Counted from the stretch's first letter, positions 9,413 through 21,179 are shown. The stretch: DNA of 64,000 bases from Amorphophallus konjac (GCA_022559845.1 CM040126.1:127572886-127636885), one strand, 5' to 3'. The notes: generated by a model not told the origin, from the letters alone. Made by a program: numbers and translations.

Positions 9413-10961
9413 TGTAGATCTTGATTAAAGAAATCCACTTTAGGAAAATATTAAAGAATAAAGTGAATGAATGATAAGCAATAAAATAGCACGAGGTGCT
9501 AATGTGGAGTGTGTGATCGCCAGAGACGCGAGGCCTCAAAATATAATCAATAAAAAAAACATGGGAGGATGATCGCGGAGAATACCTCAAAAGTGCGGGG
9601 ATGTGAGTGCTTCCTTTCTCTTCCAATCGACCGGCCGATGAAGAGAGTTCTTCCTTTTATTACCCTTGCAAAACAAACAAACACCACCAAAATAATTGAA
9701 TTAGAAATAAGGTGGGTGTAGCATCAATTCATGATAGAAATATGTGAGCATGAAAGCATGTGCAAGAACGCACCTTAAGGGTGGTTGCCCTTAAACCCCT
9801 ATGCAAAAGGGTGGGGGATATATGATGAATGCAAAATAAAAATATGGAAATGTGCAAGAGTTGCACTATGGGGAGATCTCAACGTGGTTGAGTTAAATCA
9901 ACAAAACAATGAAATATGATGCATGAACGATGCAATGAATAAAAAGAAGAATAATATAAATAAAACAAAGGGAGCCTGTGCTTTGGCTTGAATGCTTCGA
10001 TGGGGAGGAGCCTTCAGTGGGAGAAAAACATGAGCAATGTGAAGCCCTCCGTAGCCAAAAGCAACAGCCCCTTCGGTTCCCTGTAGAAAGAAAAGAAGAA
10101 GAAGGAAAAAAAAAGAAAACAGAAGAGGAAGAAGGAAAAGAAGAAGAAGAAGGGAAGAAGACGGAAGCAAGGGGGAGCGAGTGTCCAACCCAACAACAGA
10201 GCCATTGGCTCTATTAAATAGGTTGAGGAAGAGATAAACATGGGCAAGAGTCCCAACTGGGAAATGATAAGAATGGGCAAGAGCCCAAACAAAGTAGGCA
10301 TCTATCGAAGCAAGGACTCTCTGGGGAAAGGGCTGCGAAGCCAGAAGGTGAAACACGCCTTAGGTCAGGGCGTCAATTGATGAATTGACGACCTATCCAG
10401 AGGGCGTTTCTCAAAAAACACGCCCTGCACAAGGGCGTTTCTCAAAAACTAATTTTAGCAATAAAAACTCCCCATATTTAAAAATGCAAAACACGCCTCA
10501 ATCAAAGCCACGTTTAAAAAACACGCCCCTGGGAAGGGCGTTAATTTCAAGAGCTCAAATGGGGAAGTCGGTCATACCAAAAGAATTAACGCCCTCAGGT
10601 GAGGTCGTCCTTTCTTTAAAAACGCCCTTGGTGAAGTCATGTTTCATGAAAAACACGCCCTTACCCAGGTCGTGAATTTAGAAAATTCATAAAATAGATA
10701 AAATGGGGAGAAATAGATAAAATGGGAAGGACACGCCCTAGAACAGGGCGTGTTTCAAAAACACGCCTCTGATGATGGCGTGAATTCAAAAAAATAGAGA
10801 TAAATGCCCAAAAAATCCGAAAAATAGGAAAAATGGGGAAAATAGGAGAAATTCAAGAAAAGTGGGAAAACCACTCAAATAAGCTGATTTGAGGGTCAAA
10901 TGGGGCATCGCAGAGCGATATGAAATATACTCAAAATAATGTCAATTTTGACGTGTCTACA
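9413..10961 (-). repeat. Tat-B 5' LTR
   Basis: This is the 1549-bp right LTR, nearly identical to 920-2468. It carries the same TATA-like site (near 10212-10221), the same CT-rich stretch and the same mini-hairpins (about 10350-10790). As the 5' LTR in minus orientation it would drive transcription leftward. Confidence 0.95.
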
Positions 10962-10966
10962 ACAGT
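10962..10966 (+). repeat. Tat-B target-site duplication, right copy (ACAGT)
   Basis: Perfect match to 915-919; see that entry. Confidence 0.97.
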
Positions 10967-12589
10967 CAGCTCATTCTGCGCCAGGTGCTTGTCAAGTGCC
11001 ACACCATCAATCCTAAGCTCAAGCCCTACCAGGAACTCGCTTCAGCTTATGCCAAACTCTTCACTAAATTAATCTTTGTTCATGTCCCGCGTAGTCAGAA
11101 CATCTTGGCTGACGCTCTTGCTTCTTTAGCTTCCGCTTTAGTCTTCCCTCCTGAGCGTGATTTTCATGTTCCTCTAATTCATCAACGTGATACTCCAGCT
11201 ATTAAGGATCGTACTTTCCTTGATATTAGGGATCAAGTGCTCGAGAAGGTGAAGCTGAAGGAAGCTCTTAAAGGTAAGGAAGTCATGCTTTTGGATTGGC
11301 AAGAAGATCTGGCTGACGAAGAAAAACCTTGGTATTATGAGATTGCCAAGTATTGCAATGATCAGTCCTATCCCGAGGAAGTCACTGTAGAAGAAAAGAA
11401 AGCAATTAGAAGAGTGGCTCAACGATATGTTTTAGTTGGAGGTATGCTCTACAGGAGAGGGCTCACCGGTGTTTTATTAAGATGCCTCGATGATGATGAA
11501 TCTTGGAAAGTTGTGAAAGAGGCGCATTCTGGAGTGTGTGGTGGTCATGTGAATAGCCAGATGCTAGCTAAGAAGATCCTTAGGCTAGGATTCTATTGGC
11601 CCACTCTAGAAGAGGATTGTTCCATCTATGTTCGAAGGTGTATTAAGTGCCAACTGCACGCCGACAAGATTCATTCTCCTGCTTCTTCACTCCATCCTAC
11701 GTCCTCCCCATGGCCTTTTTCCATGTGGGCTTTTGATATCATTGGACCTCTTGGTGACTCGAATCTCTTGACCAAACAAAAGTCGTTCATCCTCACGGCA
11801 ACGGAATACTTCACCAAGTGGGCGGAAGCAGAAGCTTACGTGGAGATCAAAGCATCAACAGTCTGCAAATTCATAATGAAGAACATCATCACGAGGTTCG
11901 TCATCCCGAGTACCATCGTCACCGACAATGGACCTCAATTTATCTCTCAAGAAATCAAGGATCTCTGCAACAGGTATAGCATCGCATTGCATCATTCTTC
12001 TCCCTATTATCCGCAGGGCAATGGCCAGGCAGAGGCCACTAACAAAACTTTGATAAAAATTATTAAGAAGACGTGTGAGGCTAATAAATTTTCGGATTGT
12101 CCAGACAAGCTAGTTGAAGCTCTTTGGGCCTATCGCACTTCCATTCGCACCCCCATTGGGCAAACTCCTTTTGCCCTCACTTATGCAATGGAGGCGGTAG
12201 TCCCTTATGAGATTCTTATTCCCTCTCTGTGAGTACAGTTGGATAAGGAGCTCTCTATTAATGAACGTCGTGATTCACTCCTTGCCCAGTTAGAACTCTT
12301 AGATGAGAAGCGTCTGGTCGCCGCTGAGCATGCGCGCGTTTACCAAAACAGGCTTTCACATTTTTATCAAAAGAAAGTAATTGAGAGAAAATTTAAAATC
12401 GGTGAGATGATAATCAAAAGAATTTTTGTAAAGCCGGGTGGCCCCCGCTCAAAACTCCAACCCAATTGGGAAGGACCGTTCATTATAAAAGATGTTTATC
12501 CTGGAAATGCTTATAAACTGGTTAATGCTGAAGGGGAAGAGTTAACTCACCCTTGGAATGGTTTGTATCTTAAGAAATACTACCCTTGA
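10967..12589 (+). pseudogene. pol: Tat-A pol, second part: end of second RNase H and integrase
   Basis: The frame continues from 919. The second RNase H ends with NILADALASLAS, which keeps its last acidic residue. Integrase follows: a zinc-binding H2C2 module (HSGVCGGH at about 11525, then RRCIKCQ at about 11635-11655), a DDE core with D in MWAFDIIGPL, D in TDNGPQF and E in NGQAEATNK, the GQTPFALTYAMEAV motif, and a C-terminal part (KPGGPRSKLQPNWEGPF) ending LKKYYP at the stop 12587-12589. An in-frame TGA lies at 12230-12232, just after the core. With the TAA at 92-94 this makes two nonsense codons, both of the type C-to-T changes produce. Otherwise the catalytic residues look intact. Confidence 0.9.
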
Positions 12590-14095
12590 TTCAAAAATCC
12601 AAAAAAATAGAAAAACCAAAAATAAAAAAATATATATGGAAATTCTTCAAAATCAGAATTGGTGCCATGGCACACGAAGGATCAAGGTCCGAAAGGTCAA
12701 AATTCAGAATTCATTCATCAGTCTTGCTAACTTAAAAGGGGGTTGACTCCCGCACACACTACACGCTTTATTCTTGAGCTCGATCAGTGCAAAATCTGAC
12801 GGAAAGTCAAAAACCTGACTAAAAGTGAAAGACAATACCCGTTCTCTTCTTCTTCGGCCCATAAGGGAGGAAGGGAGACCTCGAGGCAGACGCGCCAAGC
12901 CTATCCGCCGCCCTAGTAGGTGGAAGTCAGGGCCCAAAAGGGAACAAATGCCACAAAAGCCCAAGTACAATTAGGTTTATTTTCATCAATGCAAATCAAT
13001 TCCAAAGTGAAATTCAAATTATGAAAAGAAAAGCATGTCAAGAGGGCAAAGTCCCCGCAAGGAAAATCTTGGGCGTATGCATGCAATATAACAAGGGCAT
13101 AAGGGCAATAAATTTTTCCTACGCCAAAGACCGAACCCCAACAGGCATAGGGTAGGGGAGGTAACTTTGCCCTGAGCATTCCAGAATCCCTTATGGGCTT
13201 TCCTTATATTTTCTTCCATCCTTTCTATGTGGTAAAAGTCGCGAACTGGCAGGATGGTCAAGACGGACTTAAGAAATTGCACTGTGTGAAATCTCGAATA
13301 CAAGTCAACTATGAGCACGTCGACTCCCTTTTAATTACTCAAGAAAGGTTAATGAATTTTAAATGGTGACCGTGTAGGACCCGTGGTCTTGATAGCCTTG
13401 ATACCCTTTTGCAGAATAATTTAATTAACGCCTTTGGCTAAGGCGCTTTTTTTGGAATTAACGTCCTATATTAGGTCGTCTTCTTCAAACTAACGTCTCT
13501 GAGACGGTCGTGTCTTTTTCAAAAATTAGATTTCCTTTTAAAATTAACTCCGTCCCCCGTAGGCGTCTTTTTCGATTAATGCCTTACTCTAAGATGCGTT
13601 TTTCAAGAAAAAACCAAAAAAAATATATAAGTGGAAAAAAGAAAAAAAATGTATGCTTGCATTCTTGTGCATGGGCATCTTTTATTTATGGTTTGCATAT
13701 GTGTGCTTTGCATGATGCATCTCCCGTTATCAGCTATTTCATTTTGCCTTATTTGATTAAAGGCTTGGCCCCTTGACCCGTCATTAAGGTCAAAATATTG
13801 CCACCCCTTGCTTATTGGGCAAGGGGCCAAGTCGAACAGATGAATTAACCTGTTTTGTGCAAGTGAAAAACCGCAGCTGCAGATACAGGGCAAAAGTAAA
13901 GCAAACACGAAGAACGTGGAAAGAAGAAGGTGTGAGGGTGGAGGAGTACAAGTAAGTCTCTCAGCTCTCGCCTCCACCCTCCTCTCTCCTACTCTCAACC
14001 TCCTCCTCGCCGTCCCGAGCTGGCGCTAGTGGAGGAGGCATGGGCCCCCGTGAAGAAGCCGGAACCCGAAATTGTCCCCCTGCCTCGCTCCTCTC
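12590..14095 (+). other. Tat-A region after integrase; mini-hairpins at 13425-13600
   Basis: No coding evidence in this stretch. 13020-13330 resembles Tat-B 4040-4370 in reverse complement. From about 13425 to 13600 five degenerate mini-hairpin units follow each other at about 30-bp spacing (for example ACGCC-TTTGGCTA-AGGCG). A TC-rich stretch lies near 13950-14010. Confidence 0.65.
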
Positions 14096-16532
14096 TCAGA
14101 GGGAAGAACCCGCCACGAAGGTGGAGCTGGTGAAGGAGTACCCTGCAGCCCGTGCTCGCTCGCGTCCTCGCTGGAGACGCTCCTTGGACACTCGCAGCCG
14201 CTCCTGGGAAAGGATCAACTGGGTCCTCGAATCCGCCAGCTCTCGCTCACGTGCCGCCACCTGCTCCTGGAATCGGGCACACTCCGCCTGGTGCTCCTCC
14301 CGCTCACGAGCACGCTCCTCACGCTCCCGGGCACGCTCCCGTCTCTCCAGCTCAAGCGCCACGCGTAGCTCGGCCACGTCCTGAGGAAGCTCCTCCCGAC
14401 GCCTCAGGGACCTCTCAAGCTCTGAGATCCGCTGATCGCGGATCGCCAACTCGGTACGTACTGCCTGAAGCTGTGTCACCTGCAAACAGGTAAACAAGTC
14501 ATCAATTCCACAATTAAATTCAATAATCTAGCAATTCAAGCAATGTATAATTGAACCACTCACCTGTGCGCTCATCGCGCGGTAGCCCTCGTCAACGCAG
14601 GTAAGAGCGGCTCGAAGCTCCTCAGTCTGTAAAATGAATTTCATCAGTGCACAATTATATAATCAATATTTGAATGGATTGGTGTTTTGGAATTTACCCG
14701 TAAGGCGAGGTCGCGCTCCGCTGCCTCGGCTCGTGCCACTGCTCCCGCTAGCCGCTCTGCCAGTGCAGTCACCTCTGCACTGGGCCCTCTCGAGCTGGAG
14801 GCCTCCCCTGGGTCTCTCCTCACTGCTCCCTGCTGGGCACGCTGCATTCATTGAGATCGTCAATGGCTAATCATCAATAATTCAACAAAAACAAAATACA
14901 TTTGCATATAGAAATAATTTAAACACTCACCAGGGTCTCTAGGTCTGCCCGTGTGGCAGCTAGCTGGTCCTCCAGGCTGTGTAGGTGGGCCTGGGCATCT
15001 ATCGCTGCTATGTCCCGTGAATCCTGCATCCATTACATATTAGTCGCATGATAGTCACATAAGCATTTGCATTTAATTTAGAAATAAGTGCATTCATACA
15101 TACCCCTAAGACCCTCATCTGGGGTCGGCCGGCGTATACCTCCCAGTAGCGCCGGAGGTACTCGGAGCTGTCAGTCGCGCGAGAGGTGACTCTGGTCCCG
15201 CCACGCTGCCAGTCAGCGTGCTGCTCCTCAAATCGTACCCTCCAGTCGGTCGCCTTTGTACGACCGCGCATCTTCTTCCCGATGCCCCGCGGCTCGCCTA
15301 CCTCAATCCACTCCTGGTGGAGGCCCAGCGTCCTCATCACCAACCTAAGCCGTAACGGCTCAATCTCGCTCAAGCAGTGAACCCAAAGCTCACGCTCAAA
15401 GCGAGGTCGGCCCGCTTCGACCCAAGGTTGGCCCTCGTCTGTCATCCCCTCATAGGGTCTCCACTGCACCTGCATTCATAAACATACATATCATCATTTC
15501 ATCGTCATCATCATAAATTCAAATTAAAAAGCAAAAGAAAGATGCATAGCATTCATACATACCAGCGAGGGAGGGAAGTCACGGAGCTCTCTCCGTAGAA
15601 CCCACAACTCGTAGCCAAGCGGGGCGCCGAAGACGACTGGCACCCAGCGCCGTGCTAGAGGGAAAGCTCCCTCATTCCCAGGCCGTGGGTCAATGCGCCC
15701 CATCGGCATGTAGAGGTGACTCCAAACCTGCATCCATGCATTGCATTAGTTAGGCATTCGCACGCACATAAAAATACACATAAAAGAAATAAAAAAAATG
15801 AAAAATGCATACCTGAAGAAAAGGTGAGAAGCCACTGACGGTCGTCTCTCGCCCTGTCCCCGTGGACAGGTCGGCCATCATGTGCGCCAGCAGAGCCGCT
15901 CCCCAGGCGTAGCTGCCAACTGCCTCCAGGTCCTCGAGTATCCCTAGAAATCGGCAGTGGATGACGTCGCCCTTTGTCCCGAGCAATAGCCTCCCCAGTA
16001 GCAGTAGCAAGAACCTCCTCAAGTCTAGGTCAGCTCTCTCCCTGTCGGTCGGGTCCTGGCAGTACACTGCCCTAGCCCCGTCTATCAGCCTCTGTAAAAA
16101 TTGCTCTAGGGTCTCTCCTGACCTGTGCCTAGCATTCCCTAAACCCATCACTGTGGTGAGGTCGGTGCGGAAGATCGTCCTGCACTCGCTGGGTGTCTCA
16201 TAAACCATCTCCAACCCTAGCAATCTCTGGGCATGCTCGGTGTAGTCTGGGTAGGTAATCCCGCTCACAGCCTCTCCATCTACCCTCAACCCCGTAATCC
16301 TGGCCACATCCTCCAGGGTAGGAATCATGTGTCCCCAAGGCATCAGGAATGCTCGGCTAGTCCTATCCCATCTCTCCCGTAGAACCTGAATGAGTGGTAG
16401 GTCTGGCCTAACTGGCTCTATGCTGAGGAAGGCCCCGAACCCCATCGCATCTACCCTCTCTCTCTGGAACTCGGGGAGGCCGTAGTAAGCTGCCCGGACC
16501 ATGACCCATGAAATGCGCGTCCTCATCAGCCC
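14096..16532 (-). CDS. Antisense extra gene of Tat-A: plant mobile domain protein with coiled-coil tail, at least seven exons
   Basis: On the minus strand exons can be read at 16532-15813, 15727-15563, 15469-15104, 15023-14931, 14841-14698, 14626-14564 and 14479-14096. Every inferred intron starts GT (mostly GTATG or GTGAGT) and ends AG, every exon is a multiple of three, and all junctions are phase 0, so the product is open from GLMRTRISW to the stop at 14096. The first exon (about 240 codons) has the look of a plant mobile domain: SRAFLMPWGHMIPTLEDVA, ITGLRVDGEAV, then FLLLLLGRLLLGTKGDVI. The C-terminal three exons are E/R-rich heptad-like coiled coil (RREELPQDVAELRVALELER). Plant mobile domains are known in MAIN/MAIL proteins and in transposons. 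A 5' exon is unresolved; the acidic ORF at 17302-17562 is a candidate. Confidence 0.72.
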
Positions 16533-16539
16533 CTGCATG

Positions 16540-17230
16540 CATAAAATAAGAATTGTTGGTTTAATTGTTGTGATTATTCATGCTTATTTCATTTTGATTG
16601 CCCCAGGTTGAATGTTGATGTTATTGAAAGTAACGACCTTCCTCAGGTCATTTTTTGTTGAAGTAGCGCCCTTAAGGGGGGCGTGGTTCTGTTTGAGCTT
16701 CTAGATAACGACCTACCCTAGGTCATTTTCCATCTATGAAATGCCTCTGTGTTGGGCGTGTGTTTGTGGTTAATTTCTAAAAAATCCTAAGGGTTTTTCA
16801 ATTCACGCCCTTGAGTAGGGCATTTTCTATTTGGGTTCGTTAATTAATCAAATAATTAATGAATGGGCGACCGCTGGTTTGGTCGTCTGTTTTGAATTGA
16901 CGCCCTGGTGTGGGGCGTGGTTTCCAGTTTTTCAGAAAATGGAATAAAAATAACAGCATGCGAAAATTAACAGCATAATATGTAAATTTAATTGGGCGAC
17001 ATGCTTTAGGGCGTGTTCTTATGGGGTTAATTGTTTTTTCATAAAAATAATATAATTAACGCCCTTGGGTTGGGCGTGTATTTTGAGATCGCGACGCCCC
17101 TGAGGGCGCCTTCTTTCTGGGTTGCAGGGTTTATACCCGAGGGCTATGGAAAATCAGAAAAAAATGAAATTAAAATAAATAAAATTGGAAAAGGGTTTAA
17201 GGCTTACCTTCTTGTGCTTCGGATTTTATG
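16540..17230. repeat. Mini-hairpin cluster between antisense exons of Tat-A
   Basis: Units of the ACGNCC...GGNCGT type recur at about 16632, 16666, 16708, 16742, 16803, 16868, 16900, 16996, 17057 and 17093. Arms vary together in places: ACGACCT opposite AGGTCAT at 16708, ACGCCCT opposite GGGCGT at 16900. If the acidic ORF is exon 1, this cluster lies within an antisense intron. Confidence 0.65.
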
Positions 17231-17301
17231 GTCGAGGCCTTGGCTACCGTGGCCGCCGCAGTTGGCCGGCACGGGGGAGGATCACCGCCGCGGGGGGTGG
17301 T

Positions 17302-17562
17302 TCATCTCCTTCTCCTTCCTTCTTCACCGTTTTCTTCCTCGCCACCTTCTTCCTCTTCACCCCCTTCGCCTTCGCCGTCTTCTTCTCCTTCGCCTTCCTC
17401 GTGGGCTTCTTGGTCTCCTCCGGCCTCGTCGCCGGCCTCCGCCATTGGAGCGTCTTCTTCAACCGCCACGATGGCCCCTTCCTCACCGTGGGCGTCGTCG
17501 CCCAGATCAACCACCTCGGGAGCGGCCACCCTCTGCCGTTTGACTGAACCGCCTCTGGCCAT
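17302..17562 (-). CDS. Short acidic ORF (possible first exon of the antisense plant mobile domain gene)
   Basis: An ATG at 17562 opens MARGGSVKRQRVAAPEVV and then a strongly acidic, low-complexity run of E, G and D to a stop at 17302. A basic KRQR patch followed by an acidic tail would suit a nuclear protein. CT-rich sequence upstream on the minus strand resembles a plant 5' leader. A good splice donor (AAG then GTAAGC) is visible at 17208, but all three frames hit stops before it, so joining to the exon at 16532 is not proven. Confidence 0.4.
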   Translation of the reverse strand: MARGGSVKRQRVAAPEVVDLGDDAHGEEGAIVAVEEDAPMAEAGDEAGGDQEAHEEGEGEEDGEGEGGEEEEGGEEENGEEGRRRR

Positions 17563-17699
17563 GGCTAGGGTTAGGGCTAAGGACAGAGAGAGAGATAGAG
17601 GAAGAGAAGAGGGGAGGGGGAGCTTCGGTTAGGGTTGCAGAGAAGAGAGAATGGAACGGAGGAAGAAGAAGAAAGGGGGGAAAGCCCTTTTTAGCATTC

Positions 17700-18140
17700 G
17701 AAAAGAAGAGACGCCCTGAGAAGAGGCATTTTTTGTGGAAGTCACGACTATGACATGGGCGTGTTTATAATATACACGACGTTGCTCGAGGCGTCAATTT
17801 TATTTACATGGGGAATGATAACCGTCGTCAGACGCATTCAATGGGCATTGATTGATGTGATCGAAGTAATTATTATGATTTTTACTCACGCCTGAGCTAG
17901 AGGCGTTACCTGATTGAAACGTGACTTTCCTGAGGGCGTTACTTTTGGAATTTCAACGAATATATTTTGGGAATTTGAATCGATTAACGCCCTGTTCCAG
18001 GTCGTTATGTTTAAGTAACGCCTATTGGTGAAGGCGTCAAATGTGTGAACAGGAATATTGGAAGCGACCTATCATGAAGGCGTCCTTTTATGAATTCACG
18101 CCTTTGCTTGAGGCGTTATTCGCAACAGAACGACAGGTTA
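17700..18140. repeat. Mini-hairpin cluster between the two antisense genes of Tat-A
   Basis: About eight units are seen, for example near 17711, 17775, 17888, 17920, 17990, 18016, 18065 and 18097, with forms such as ACGCCTG-loop-AGGCGT and ACGCCC-loop-GGTCGT. No coding evidence in this spacer. Confidence 0.6.
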
Positions 18141-18225
18141 TTTAAGGATTTGATCTGAAGCACAGCAGTAAGGCTCAATCAGAAAACAATCATTTTTATT
18201 ACTTTGAAAAGAGAGATTACAATGC

Positions 18226-19666
18226 TTAATGAGCCACCTTGGGTCTTAGCTTTCTCAAAGCTGTTACATAATTTTTCCACTGATCTTTGTCTTCCTCCAA
18301 ACTCTCTACAGGTTGATGAGGTTTGCTAATCTTCCATAGGGCTTGGATTGTGATAGCCTCTTCTCCATCTTCATTGCTGCCTAGGTCTCTTGATTTGATT
18401 GGAGGGAGATGAGAGACGTCTTCTAGGTGTTGCCTTGGAAGTCCGATTTGAGGAAGGCATCTGTGAGAGTTGTACAAGACGAAGTCCGAAGCGCCGATGA
18501 GACGAAGGTCCGTGCCGATGGAGAATCGTGCACGAAGTTCCTGCATCTTGAGTACACCCGGGGCACATGTAAAGAGGTTCTTTGGCATTACCTTTAGGTG
18601 CTCTCTCCAATCCCCTCTCTTCTTCACTTGAGGAATCCGGTTCATCACCCTATTACTTATTCCTAACGAACCGGTCATATAAGAGAGTGGGCTTTTTGAA
18701 AAGATTCTTGAGGGTTGTTGGGCCTCGCCACATGGATCGAATTTGAAGTGTAGATCAACCCAACTAGAGAGTGCTAGCATGCACCCGTATATGGGCCTTC
18801 CCATCGCCGCCGAGGTAAGCCCGCTATAGAGATAGGCTAGGATAGCCGGTCCGGCTCTTCCCTCTTCCCATAAGCTCATCACCGCGCTCAATTGGGCCTC
18901 CTCTAGAAAGTCCTCTGTGGATGGAAACAAGAGTGCGCCTGCTAAACACACCACGAAGGCCTTTGCTATCTTTTCTATCTCCTCCTCTTCCTTTGCTTGA
19001 TCCGCTCTCTTGTACACCCATGAGGCAAGCTTCAAGAGATTGATTCCTTTAGTGACCTTGATTTGGTTCACTATGTTTAGGCTAGATATCAATGAGGTTA
19101 GCAATTCATGAGAGGAGATTGGCCTTGGCATGATGGCCATCTTTTCTTCTTCTCCTTGTTTCATTCTTTTCAAGCCTAAGATCAACTCTAGCTCTTCCAA
19201 TAGGATGGTGGCTTCAAATGTCGAGAAGAGAAAGGTATGAGTGGAAGGATGCCAAAGTTCAATCAATGCTCCTATGGCAGCCCAATCTAAGTGAATTTGG
19301 TCATAGTGCTTGGCATGGGTTACTAGGCCCAAAAGATGCCATCTTGCTAGGTATACTCTCGTATCAGAAGAAACTTGGAGAGAATAAGGGGCAACCACTT
19401 CACTTTTGTAAATCTCCTAGCACCAGGGACATTTGGGTAGTCCTGTGGAAAGAAAATATGGACAGTGCCAATAGTGCCAGACATGAGCATATGTAAGAAG
19501 TAGTTTGACAGAAGGATTCAATAAGAAGAAAAGAAAGAAGATATAAGCAGAGGGAAAAGCAGAGGAATTCACTAACCTGATGTTGAGCAACTCGGCTGCA
19601 GATGTGCCCTTGGATTTCAGTCAACCTAGGGGTGGAAGACCTAGGTCTCTTAATCATCCTATCCAT
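18226..19666 (-). CDS. Second antisense extra gene of Tat-A: plant mobile domain / DUF7745-like protein, two exons
   Basis: Exon 1 starts at the ATG at 19666 (MDRMIKRPRSSTPRLTEIQG) and ends at a CAG-GTTAGT donor near 19577. Exon 2 is open from about 19419 to the stop at 18226, with candidate acceptors at a CCACAG near 19443 and a GCTAG near 19420. The main exon (about 390 residues) begins LARWHLLGLVTHAKHYDQI, continues LIELWHPSTHTFLF and LLEELELILGL, and has KRGDWREHLKVMP in its middle. That pattern (load, wall of Trp/Pro/Phe, then two-Leu LEELELILGL) resembles the DUF7745/plant-mobile-domain-like proteins common in plant repeats. Function is unknown. It has no internal stop over 390 codons. 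Confidence 0.6.
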
Positions 19667-19889
19667 TGTTTTTTGGCTTTGCAGAAGGAGCTCGGACTAG
19701 TGCCTGCGGGAGAAGAACAAATAGAGAAATGAGCCGGCTACGGAGGTTCAGAGAAGAGGTTGTTTTAGGTTGAGGAAAGCAGCCTTTCTTTTATAGAGAT
19801 TTGAAGAGGGCTTAAGGTTGTTCGGAGTTAGCAGGTTGATGGCTATTAGGATTTGGTTTTGCTTTCAAGATGGAAACGGAAGCGCTGGA

Positions 19890-20095
19890 TTGATTAACGC
19901 CTTTTGTTAGGGCGTCAATTTCTGAATTGACGACCTTGCTGAGGTCGTGTTTTGTGTAACGCCCTTTAGTAGGTCGTTTACTCTTTGGCCTCTCGATGGG
20001 TTTCACGCCTTGCTGAAGGGCGTGTTTCATGTTTTAACGACTACATATTAAGGCGCTTTTCATGATTTGACGCCGTCCAATGCAGGCGTGTTTTT
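19890..20095. repeat. Mini-hairpin cluster upstream of second antisense gene
   Basis: Six units in about 200 bp. The unit at 19930-19948 has perfect arms ACGACCT and AGGTCGT, whereas its neighbour near 19896 has ACGCC and GGCGT. That is a paired change on both arms. Confidence 0.7.
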
Positions 20096-21166
20096 ATGAG
20101 CTTATGAATTTAGATATTCATGTGTGTTAATGAACTTAAGTGCTATTATTTCGTTGAATTGTTTTTTAATTGAGCACTTATGATCATATCATGATTTAAA
20201 TGGAAAATTATGTTTGATTATCTTGAATTTCGAAAACTGATGAATTTTCAAGTGCAGAAGTTTGCAGGATTAGAGGCGCCTGGGTTGCTCATGGAAATAG
20301 CATCGCACTTGTCATCTTGTATTTGTTCGTTGTAAGCATTGTTACTATAGGATATCTACATTATTATAGCATATCAAGGACCTTGTGGTTCTGATGAATC
20401 TGGAATTTGAGTTCCCCTTCATCAAAAACGATGATGATTCCAGGAGAGTCTTGATCATACGGATAGGCCGTTGAGTCGTTCAAGGTTTGGGACGATGGTT
20501 CCACTTTCTGAGTTGATGCGCGGACAAACGGGCCTCGGCTTAGTGTTGGCTCAGAAACTTGGATTCTTGACCAAATCTAGATGGCTTAGCAATATTATCC
20601 TTGATTATTTTCTATTTTTAGTTTATTTTATCTTTTCTTTTAGCTCAGCATGCATCATATAGGACTTTGAGTTTCGTGCTGAAAATCTTCATATTATGGT
20701 AATAATGAAGGTCACTCGCTCTTTATTGAGTTGACATGAGATATTCCACTCCAAATCAAGTACTTTGTTCTATCTGAAGCCGCTCAGGCTGGTTCCTTGA
20801 AAATGTCCCTTTGTTGGATCTCCATCTCAATTCTCTTTATTTTCTTGCAAATTTACCTTGGTTGTAGCACGTCCACGTTGGCTGGTAACCGCTCTCCAAT
20901 GGTCTTTCCCTATCATGCCCGCGCGCACACCTTTTGCCTTACATTATTTTTACTTGTTTAGTTTAATCTCCTTTATCCAGCAAATCGATGCTTCCTTGGA
21001 ATCACTCGGAGTTGTTTCATTCAGAATCTTGGAAAGATTTCCATTGTTTAGTGTCTGAGGCGTGTCACATCACACCTTGGCATCTACTTATCAGTTCGCT
21101 CCACTTCATTCCATTTTGTTGCACTTTCACTCCATTTTCGTCTCACTCCCTTCCAAAGCAGACGCC
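20096..21166 (+). other. Tat-A 3' untranslated region
   Basis: No gene is seen. The stretch 20380-20600 matches Tat-B 3060-3270 in reverse complement, and 20270-21166 as a whole parallels the Tat-B 3' region. It therefore belongs to the retrotransposon transcript and not to the antisense genes. Confidence 0.7.
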
Positions 21167-21179
21167 AAGGCGGGGCAGC
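21167..21179 (+). promoter_or_regulatory. Tat-A polypurine tract
   Basis: AAGGCGGGGCAGC lies immediately before the LTR start TGTAGACACGCC. It is identical to the Tat-B tract and sets the plus orientation of Tat-A. Confidence 0.82.

Larger units (their letters stand above)
920..10961 (-). mobile_element. Tat-B: complete non-autonomous Tat-type LTR retrotransposon inserted in Tat-A
   Basis: The element is 10042 bp, with LTRs of 1549 bp each (920-2468 and 9413-10961). Orientation is minus. Reading leftward from 9412, the strand gives a primer site starting TGGCGATCACGG three bases past the LTR, and just before the other LTR there is a purine-rich AAGGCGGGGCAGC. The same polypurine tract and the same LTR start (TGTAGACACGCC) occur in Tat-A, so the two are related. 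Tat-B has no RT, RNase H or integrase; its interior holds one long proline-rich reading frame. Its 3' untranslated region (about 2482-4370) resembles, in reverse complement, Tat-A 13020-13330 and 20270-21166. I count about eight LTR differences by eye, near 0.5 percent, so the insertion is recent. Confidence 0.95.

Noticed and set aside
16532..17562. Joining the acidic ORF to the plant mobile domain exon as one gene
   Set aside because: The best donor (17208) is preceded by stops in all frames, and other donors give the wrong phase or poor consensus; left as a possibility only.
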